Below are positions 5,540 through 9,971 of a stretch of DNA of 9,971 nt, one piece after another. This stretch comes from DATBMY01 sp036554605 (GTDB lineage: Bacteria; Acidobacteriota; Blastocatellia; UBA7656): assembly GCA_036554605.1 (NCBI GenBank), contig DATBMY010000422.1, forward strand, positions 1-9,971, read 5' to 3'. Both the position numbers and the translations under genes were made by a program. Numbering within the stretch: position 1 is the stretch's first letter; every line of letters starts with the position of its first letter. The notes under the pieces were generated by a model. The model saw only the letters and a program-made list of their open reading frames with translations, was not told where the DNA came from and did no database searches.

Positions 5540-7336
5540 ATGCTTATCCCATACATTCTGACATTGATCTTCGTTGCAATCGGGATATCGATAGCACTCG
5601 TCCTGGCCTGGGGCGCGTGGCATCATCGCAATCCCCCTCTGCCTTCGGAGGCTGAACTTCCTAAGGATCTGAAGGAATTTGGCCCCGTAGCTACAAACCG
5701 CTGGATCAGGGGGCTCAGAATATTCCTTGCGCTGCTCATACTCGTCGTATTCGGATTCCATTTCTACTGGGTCTTCCGCGCCGGGTCGAGCGAGGCATTC
5801 GCGCAGGCAAAGCTGCGCGACTCTCGAAATATCAGGCTGGCCGAATCGGGCTTGAAGGGATGGGTGCTCGACCGCACCGGGGAGCTCAAGCGCGCGCTCG
5901 TTCGTTATAATTACGACCCGCAATCCGGCGGCATAAATCGCTATTACGCGCTCGGCGAAGGGGCCATACATCTGACCGGCTATTCCGATTTTGTGCTTGG
6001 CGCGGGCGGCCTCGAAGCCGCATATAGAAAGTGGCTCACTGAACCGGCCAGCACTTATAACCAGCTAGCATCACCCATACCCGTAGGACAGGATATACAG
6101 GTTAGCGTCGATCTCGAACTTCAAAATGAAGCGCATAATCTATTAAAGCAGACCGGAAAACCGGGCGCCGCGATAGTCCTGCTTCTTCCAAACAATGAAG
6201 TTCTGGCGATGTCGTCGACGCCGAGTTTCAAGCCAGAGGACCTGCGAAAGGAAGAAAACTGGCGGCGGCTCACAGAACAGGCGGAAGATTATAAAGCGCT
6301 GACCTTCAGCCCGCTCGTCAACCGGGCTCTCGGCACCCTTGTCACGGGCGGCGCGGCTTTTTATTACAGGCCGGGGTCTACGTTTAAGACCTTTATAGCG
6401 GCCGTGGCCATCGATACCGGAATGGTCGATGAAATCTACACGTGCAAGAAGGGCGGGTTTTCGCCCCCCGGCACAAGAAGGACCATCAGCGATTTCGATA
6501 ACCATGTCCACGGCGAAATCGGCTTGCTCGATGCATTCAGCCTTTCCTGCAACCAGTACTTTGCTCAGCTCGGCATCAAGCTCGGTAAGGAAGTGTTGGC
6601 CGATTATGCGAAAAGACTCCAGTACTTCATTGCGCCACAGGATAGCATCGAGCGTCAGAACGATCTCTGGAATGTCGTAGCGGGCAATGAAAGCCAGTTC
6701 GATTATATATTTGCTCCACCCATGCCGAAGATGAAGCTCAACCAGGGGACTACAGCCTACGACATCGCGCTTCAGTCTATAGGGCAGGGTTTTGACGATA
6801 TGACGGTTATGTCGATGGCGCTGCTGGCGTCGGCCGCGGCAAGCTCGGACGGAGCGCTCGCCGCTCCGACCTTCGAGACCGGGGCCACTCGAAAGATCAT
6901 CGCGCCTTTCATCTCCGCGGAGTCAGCCGGCCGCTTGCGGCAGTTGATGAAGGCGGTCGTTGAAAGCGGAACCGCCGCCGCCGCCTTCTCTAAATTCGGA
7001 GTATCGGCCGGCGGTAAGACCGGCACCGCGGACAGGCCCGTGACCTTCCCTGCCCTCGACCGCAACGGCATACAGCTGCTCGACCTCGAGGGTAAGCCCG
7101 TTTATACGCGCCAGGACTGGGTCGATTCCTGGTTTATGGGTTTCGCGCCCGCCGACAACCCGCGCATCGCCTTTGCCGTTGTGGTCGAAAACGGCGGGAC
7201 GGGCGGCGAGGTCGCGGCCCCTATAGCGGCAGCGCTTATCAGAAAGGCGATGGCCCTGGGCTTGATACAGGGCGGGAACGCGCCCGTAGTTGCAACCCCC
7301 GCGCTGTCGCAGCCTTCGGCAAATCGACGGCGCTAA
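5540..7336 (+). CDS. pbpA: Class B penicillin-binding protein (peptidoglycan DD-transpeptidase)
   Basis: Cross-links peptidoglycan in the periplasm and is the expected partner of the SEDS polymerase encoded next. The 598 residues show the transpeptidase motifs Ser280-Thr-Phe-Lys283 (PGSTFKTF), Ser336-Cys-Asn338 and Lys493-Thr-Gly495 (GGKTGTA). The juxtamembrane motif GWVLDRTGEL (107-116) and LTGYSD (145-150) followed by GLEAAY (157-162) resemble actinobacterial PbpA, with a short region before the transpeptidase domain instead of a large pedestal. There are two hydrophobic N-terminal segments (about 4-24 and 60-79) where one is usual. The start is uncertain: ATG 5540, TTG 5534 and CTG 5531 all lie after an in-frame TAG at 5528, and none has a well-spaced Shine-Dalgarno; ATG is preferred. 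The SEDS gene follows after 13 nt. Confidence 0.92.
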   Translation: MLIPYILTLIFVAIGISIALVLAWGAWHHRNPPLPSEAELPKDLKEFGPVATNRWIRGLRIFLALLILVVFGFHFYWVFRAGSSEAFAQAKLRDSRNIRLAESGLKGWVLDRTGELKRALVRYNYDPQSGGINRYYALGEGAIHLTGYSDFVLGAGGLEAAYRKWLTEPASTYNQLASPIPVGQDIQVSVDLELQNEAHNLLKQTGKPGAAIVLLLPNNEVLAMSSTPSFKPEDLRKEENWRRLTEQAEDYKALTFSPLVNRALGTLVTGGAAFYYRPGSTFKTFIAAVAIDTGMVDEIYTCKKGGFSPPGTRRTISDFDNHVHGEIGLLDAFSLSCNQYFAQLGIKLGKEVLADYAKRLQYFIAPQDSIERQNDLWNVVAGNESQFDYIFAPPMPKMKLNQGTTAYDIALQSIGQGFDDMTVMSMALLASAAASSDGALAAPTFETGATRKIIAPFISAESAGRLRQLMKAVVESGTAAAAFSKFGVSAGGKTGTADRPVTFPALDRNGIQLLDLEGKPVYTRQDWVDSWFMGFAPADNPRIAFAVVVENGGTGGEVAAPIAAALIRKAMALGLIQGGNAPVVATPALSQPSANRRR

Positions 7337-7337
7337 A

Positions 7338-7342
7338 GGGAG
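7338..7342 (+). promoter_or_regulatory. Ribosome binding site deciding the SEDS gene start
   Basis: GGGAG, within AAAGGGAG that overlaps the PBP stop codon, ends 7 nt before ATG 7350. It selects the 546-residue product over a TTG at 7290 inside the PBP gene, and the overlap suggests translational coupling. Confidence 0.75.
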
Positions 7343-7349
7343 CAGATAT

Positions 7350-8990
7350 ATGGAAAGCCCTCAACAGCGTCCACGACGCACAAGCCCTACGTTACATCTA
7401 CTGGCGATAGTCTCTATCCTCGGGCTCGCATTGCTTGGCTATGTGGCCGTTATATGGTCGGGCAGTCTGCACGGCTACGAGCCGAGCAAAATCGTCGCCG
7501 CGCGCGACCTCTCATTTTTCATCGTCATCATCGGCCTCTTTTTCTGGCTTATTCGCAAGCAGAAGTTCCGCGGAGAAATGATACCGCTCACGGCGGCCGT
7601 GCTGTTGTTCGCCGTCGGGCTTATCATGCAATTTCGTCTTTTCTCCGACCCTGAGTATGGCGCGCGGGTCGAAAGGAGCGAATTCCGGCGGGCGAAGGGG
7701 CAAGCTGTACGGCTGCTCAATGTGGAGACCGGATACGACGATCAGAAGAAGGCTCTACTGTTCGGCTCGCCTGACGCCGTTCCAAAAAACCCGCCAGCAC
7801 TTGAAAAGCTGCCCGACCGCGAATATACCGTAGGCGACATACTCACTTCGGTCAATACATACATCCCGCTTATGGCGCTGCTTGCGATGGCGGGCGGGTT
7901 TCTTCTCTTTAAAAGCGACAGGATGCTGCTATGGTTGCAGCGGCACGCGCTCATTATCGGCGTCGCGACACTTTTACCTTTTTCAATAATCGCCTTTCTT
8001 AGCGAGTCAGGTAAGTTCCTCGGGCAGACAACGCCATGGGAAGGGGTAAAGATCTTCTTCCTTCTTAGCTTTGCCGGGCTGCTCGCCGATACATATCAAC
8101 ACTTGCGCAGGACGCGCTGGGGGCTTCCTCCGGCTCGCTACCTTTTGCCATTCCTATTGATCGCCACAATGCCCATCGTCCCATTTTTCGCGCTATCGGA
8201 CTTCGGGCAGATGCTTGTATTCTTCGGCGTATATTTCATGCTCTATATCGTCGCCGTGCGTAAGAGGGCGCAGCTCGTTTATGCATTGCTGATCGTCGTC
8301 GCGCTCTTTGGCGTCTTCTCGGCCATATCGGCGGCCAAGGATGGATTCGGCATACCGGCGCGAGTCCATTTCAGGTTTTATCAGTGGACCAATACCTGGG
8401 AACCTCCCGCACCCGAAACCTGGTGGTGGAATAAGGACTATAACAACTACCTTGAAGCCAAAAAGCTTCCGCCCCCCACCGATCCGAAGGAGCTGGACCA
8501 GCGAAACCGGGAGGCATGGAATGATAAGGTCCTTCAACAATCACAAGGGCTGTTCGGCATAAACGAAGGCGGGGCGCTTGGCGAAGGGCTGGGGCTCGGT
8601 TTTCCCGAGATCGTGCCTATCTCGGATTCGGATTTTATTTATGCCGCATGGTCAGAAGAGACCGGTCTTGCCGGGGCGCTCATAGTGCTTATCGCGCTCG
8701 CCGGGCTCGTCTATGCCGGAGCGGCGATCAGTCTTGCCGCGCCCGATATGTACACCAAGCTGCTTGCCGCGGGCTTTACCGCTTTTATAGGATTTCAGGC
8801 CGTAGTCAACATCGGCGGAGTCTTGCGCGTGCTACCTATGACCGGCATCACGCTCCCTTTCGTGAGCCACGGCGGGTGGTCGCTTATAACTTCGTTTGCC
8901 ATGCTCGGCATCCTGCTCGCCTTCTCGCATCGCAACTCCGTAACCCGGCCCGTTGTCGAAAAAGCTCCAGAGTTTGTTCCCGTGAGATGA
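7350..8990 (+). CDS. rodA: SEDS-family peptidoglycan glycosyltransferase (RodA/FtsW/SpoVE)
   Basis: A polytopic inner-membrane protein of 546 residues with roughly ten hydrophobic helices. SEDS proteins polymerise lipid II into glycan strands together with a class B PBP, here the gene 13 nt upstream. Family signatures lie mostly in the C-terminal half: QQSQGLFGINEGGALGEGLG (396-415); ISDSDFIYAAWSEETGL (424-440), whose Asp428 matches the conserved, probably catalytic Asp; and VLRVLPMTGITLPFVSHGG (491-509), where most members have SYGG. It is longer than typical RodA or FtsW (about 370-420). The extra length lies in two hydrophilic insertions, about 98-168 between early helices and about 350-393 in the large loop before the QS..GI motif. 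RodA versus FtsW cannot be decided; pairing with a PbpA-like protein favours RodA. Confidence 0.92.
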   Translation: MESPQQRPRRTSPTLHLLAIVSILGLALLGYVAVIWSGSLHGYEPSKIVAARDLSFFIVIIGLFFWLIRKQKFRGEMIPLTAAVLLFAVGLIMQFRLFSDPEYGARVERSEFRRAKGQAVRLLNVETGYDDQKKALLFGSPDAVPKNPPALEKLPDREYTVGDILTSVNTYIPLMALLAMAGGFLLFKSDRMLLWLQRHALIIGVATLLPFSIIAFLSESGKFLGQTTPWEGVKIFFLLSFAGLLADTYQHLRRTRWGLPPARYLLPFLLIATMPIVPFFALSDFGQMLVFFGVYFMLYIVAVRKRAQLVYALLIVVALFGVFSAISAAKDGFGIPARVHFRFYQWTNTWEPPAPETWWWNKDYNNYLEAKKLPPPTDPKELDQRNREAWNDKVLQQSQGLFGINEGGALGEGLGLGFPEIVPISDSDFIYAAWSEETGLAGALIVLIALAGLVYAGAAISLAAPDMYTKLLAAGFTAFIGFQAVVNIGGVLRVLPMTGITLPFVSHGGWSLITSFAMLGILLAFSHRNSVTRPVVEKAPEFVPVR

Positions 8991-9132
8991 TTCTAAATGT
9001 GTCGCGTTTTCTAAGTTCGTGACATTCCTGTCCCAAGATCAGATCTTTGAGAATAGAGCCTTCTACTGGTCGAAGGTCAAATAAAATGTGTGATTGTACT
9101 ATATAGAAATTCGCAAGTAGTCGTTTGTCAGG
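8991..9132. other. Intergenic region upstream of the sigma-54 promoter
   Basis: No credible gene is seen. The stretch is more AT-rich than its surroundings and holds two inverted repeats: GACA-ttcc-TGTC (9021-9032) and AAGATC-a-GATCTT (9035-9047), about 110-140 bp upstream of the predicted start of the sRNA. This is a usual distance for enhancer-binding protein sites. An 8-bp direct repeat AAATGTGT occurs at 8995-9002 and 9084-9091. No terminator is seen directly after the SEDS gene. Confidence 0.4.
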
Positions 9133-9149
9133 CTGGCACGGACATTGCA
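9133..9149 (+). promoter_or_regulatory. Sigma-54 (RpoN) promoter
   Basis: CTGGCACG-GACA-TTGCA matches the sigma-54 consensus YTGGCACGrNNNTTGCW at every defined position, with GG at 9135-9136 and GC at 9147-9148. Transcription should start near 9160 and requires an activated enhancer-binding protein. No protein gene follows; a terminator comes about 90 nt later. Confidence 0.8.
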
Positions 9150-9159
9150 AAGGCAAAAT

Positions 9160-9252
9160 GTATACTTATGGGCATCACCCACCCAACGATGCTCGCAAGA
9201 TACAACCTGAGGGGCCAAGAGGCATCGGAAAGTTCCGATGCCTTTTTCTTTT
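9160..9252 (+). ncRNA. Putative sigma-54-dependent small RNA
   Basis: A predicted transcript of about 93 nt runs from the sigma-54 promoter to an intrinsic terminator. Its 5' part forms a 7-bp stem (GGGCATC 9170-9176 with GATGCTC 9188-9194, one G-U pair) presenting an 11-nt loop ACCCACCCAAC. A mostly unpaired linker (9195-9219) leads to the terminator hairpin. C-rich loops of this type pair with Shine-Dalgarno regions in several known sRNAs, so translational repression of target mRNAs is a plausible role. No Rfam-type family is recognised. Short ATG frames cross it but lack ribosome binding sites and run through the terminator. Expression is not demonstrated; the terminator could instead end read-through from the SEDS operon. 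Confidence 0.55.
9220..9252 (+). terminator. Strong intrinsic terminator
   Basis: A perfect 10-bp stem AGGCATCGGA (9220-9229) with TCCGATGCCT (9234-9243) around AAGT is followed by TTTTCTTTT (9244-9252). The T-tract is only on the plus-strand exit side, so it serves rightward transcripts: the putative sRNA and any read-through from the cell-wall operon. Confidence 0.9.
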
Positions 9253-9268
9253 GGGACTTGCTTCAGTT

Positions 9269-9971
9269 TCACTGGTGGAAACGACCGGGATGAGACCCTT
9301 TTGTCCGCAGCGCCAACGCGGTATCTCTGCAAATCAGCATAAGCCGCCGCTCGTTTATGGGGTTTACACCCGAGGGGCTATAGACCAGCCTGTACCAGTG
9401 CTTTCGAAGATCATCCGCGATTAATTTGGCTGCCTCGTCCGATTTATCGATAGCGAATATGGCCCCCCCGGTCCCCGAAGTCAGCTGGTCGAGCGCGGCG
9501 GGCGGCTTCGGCTTATCGCGCAACAACGCCCCGCGCGTCCGGTCCGCGACCTGTATGGCATAAAGCATAATGTTCTCGTCCTGCAACGTGCGCAGCGCCG
9601 CATCGAACTTTGTCTTACTCTCGCTATCGTATCCGTCGCTTATGAGGATTATGGCCCGCTTATCAAATCCGGTCTTCGCCTGAGATGATAGCGCATCGCT
9701 GACGGCGATCAGAGCGTCGAACAGATTTGGAAAGCCCTTACGGACCAGCTTCGCGTGCGCTACCTGTAGCTTGTCTAGATCGGGGGTCATCTCTTCGAGG
9801 ATTTCGGCCGATTCGTTATAGGCGACGATCATCATTTCGTCGTCCGCGTAGAGTTCGTTTATGATGTTGGCAATCGCCTTTTGAAGAGCATCGTTTTCGA
9901 CCTTGAGATTCGAGCTGTCGTCCACGATCAGGACTATACGCGTTCCCGCGTCTATTCTTGAAAAGGTCTCG
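9269..9971 (-). CDS. VWA-domain protein, VWFA-related acidobacterial type (5' partial)
   Basis: The C-terminal 233 residues of a protein whose 5' end lies beyond the right edge. A von Willebrand factor A fold is visible: strand RIVLIVDDSSNL at the start, a central GFPNLFDALIAVSDAL, and strand AIILISDGYDSES. A C-terminal part with YRLVYSPSGVNP follows, as in the VWFA-related proteins abundant in Acidobacteriota, many of which are secreted and of unknown function. The metal site is degenerate: the DxSxS motif reads Asp17-Asp-Ser19-Ser-Asn21 (numbering of the visible fragment), and the usual Thr of the second loop seems replaced by Asn in GFPNLFDAL. The Asp of ISDG is kept. The GTG at 9925 is an internal Val, not a start. 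The gene ends 17 nt from the convergent terminator tract. Confidence 0.82.
   Translation of the reverse strand, partial: ETFSRIDAGTRIVLIVDDSSNLKVENDALQKAIANIINELYADDEMMIVAYNESAEILEEMTPDLDKLQVAHAKLVRKGFPNLFDALIAVSDALSSQAKTGFDKRAIILISDGYDSESKTKFDAALRTLQDENIMLYAIQVADRTRGALLRDKPKPPAALDQLTSGTGGAIFAIDKSDEAAKLIADDLRKHWYRLVYSPSGVNPINERRLMLICRDTALALRTKGSHPGRFHQ

Noticed and set aside
5345..5971. Minus-strand frame spanning the FHA-PBP junction
   Set aside because: It overlaps two well-supported genes and the composition is that of an antisense frame.
9161..9166. TATACT box as an alternative sigma-70 promoter for the sRNA
   Set aside because: No -35 at 16-18 nt and no extended -10 TG; transcription from it would begin inside the first hairpin. 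The sigma-54 site fits better, although this box cannot be fully excluded.
9125..9424. Plus-strand frames crossing the sRNA region, including an ATG at 9168
   Set aside because: No Shine-Dalgarno, they read through the intrinsic terminator and into the convergent VWA gene, and the codons look random.
1..9971. CRISPR arrays, tRNA or rRNA genes, insertion sequences
   Set aside because: I saw no regularly spaced repeats, cloverleaf, rRNA-like sequence, transposase or flanking terminal repeats.

Overview
The window looks like chromosomal DNA of a Gram-negative-type bacterium, most likely an acidobacterium. The main pointer is the partial gene at the right edge, whose product resembles the VWFA-related proteins that are common in Acidobacteriota. 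The moderately high GC content and frequent ATA, AGG and AGA codons do not contradict this. Taxonomy is inferred from gene content only.

Layout. (1) 1-231: upstream region of a protease gene, with a 22-bp perfect GC palindrome and a poorly supported open frame on the minus strand. (2) 232-1761 (+): a membrane-anchored HtrA/DegP-type serine protease with two PDZ domains. It ends at a 14-bp perfect hairpin shared with the convergent operon. (3) 4546-1809 (-): a three-gene operon encoding a GNAT acyltransferase, an enolase-superfamily OSBS/N-succinylamino acid racemase (menC family) and a FabG-like reductase. (4) 4547-4653: a compact divergent promoter region. Both outward genes have a TATACT box followed by 8 nt and then ATG, which predicts leaderless or nearly leaderless mRNAs. 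(5) 4654-8990 (+): a cell-wall operon encoding a DUF3662+FHA protein, a class B penicillin-binding protein and a SEDS (RodA/FtsW) glycosyltransferase, a gene order reminiscent of the actinobacterial fhaA-rodA-pbpA locus. (6) 8991-9268: intergenic, with a full-consensus sigma-54 promoter, about 100 nt without a credible gene, and a strong intrinsic terminator. This is best read as a sigma-54-dependent small RNA with a C-rich hairpin loop. (7) 9269-9971 (-): the 3' part of a VWA-domain gene.

How the genes work together. The SEDS polymerase and the transpeptidase should form one septal or elongation peptidoglycan synthase, and the FHA protein may connect it to Ser/Thr phosphorylation. The GNAT-racemase pair matches the known arrangement for converting D-amino acids to L-amino acids through N-succinyl intermediates, and no other menaquinone genes are nearby. 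The putative sigma-54 sRNA is the least explained and most interesting element. Several start codons were moved inward from the longest open frame because ribosome binding sites or promoters decide the matter (fabG 2555, menC 3730, GNAT 4546, FHA 4654, PBP 5540, SEDS 7350).
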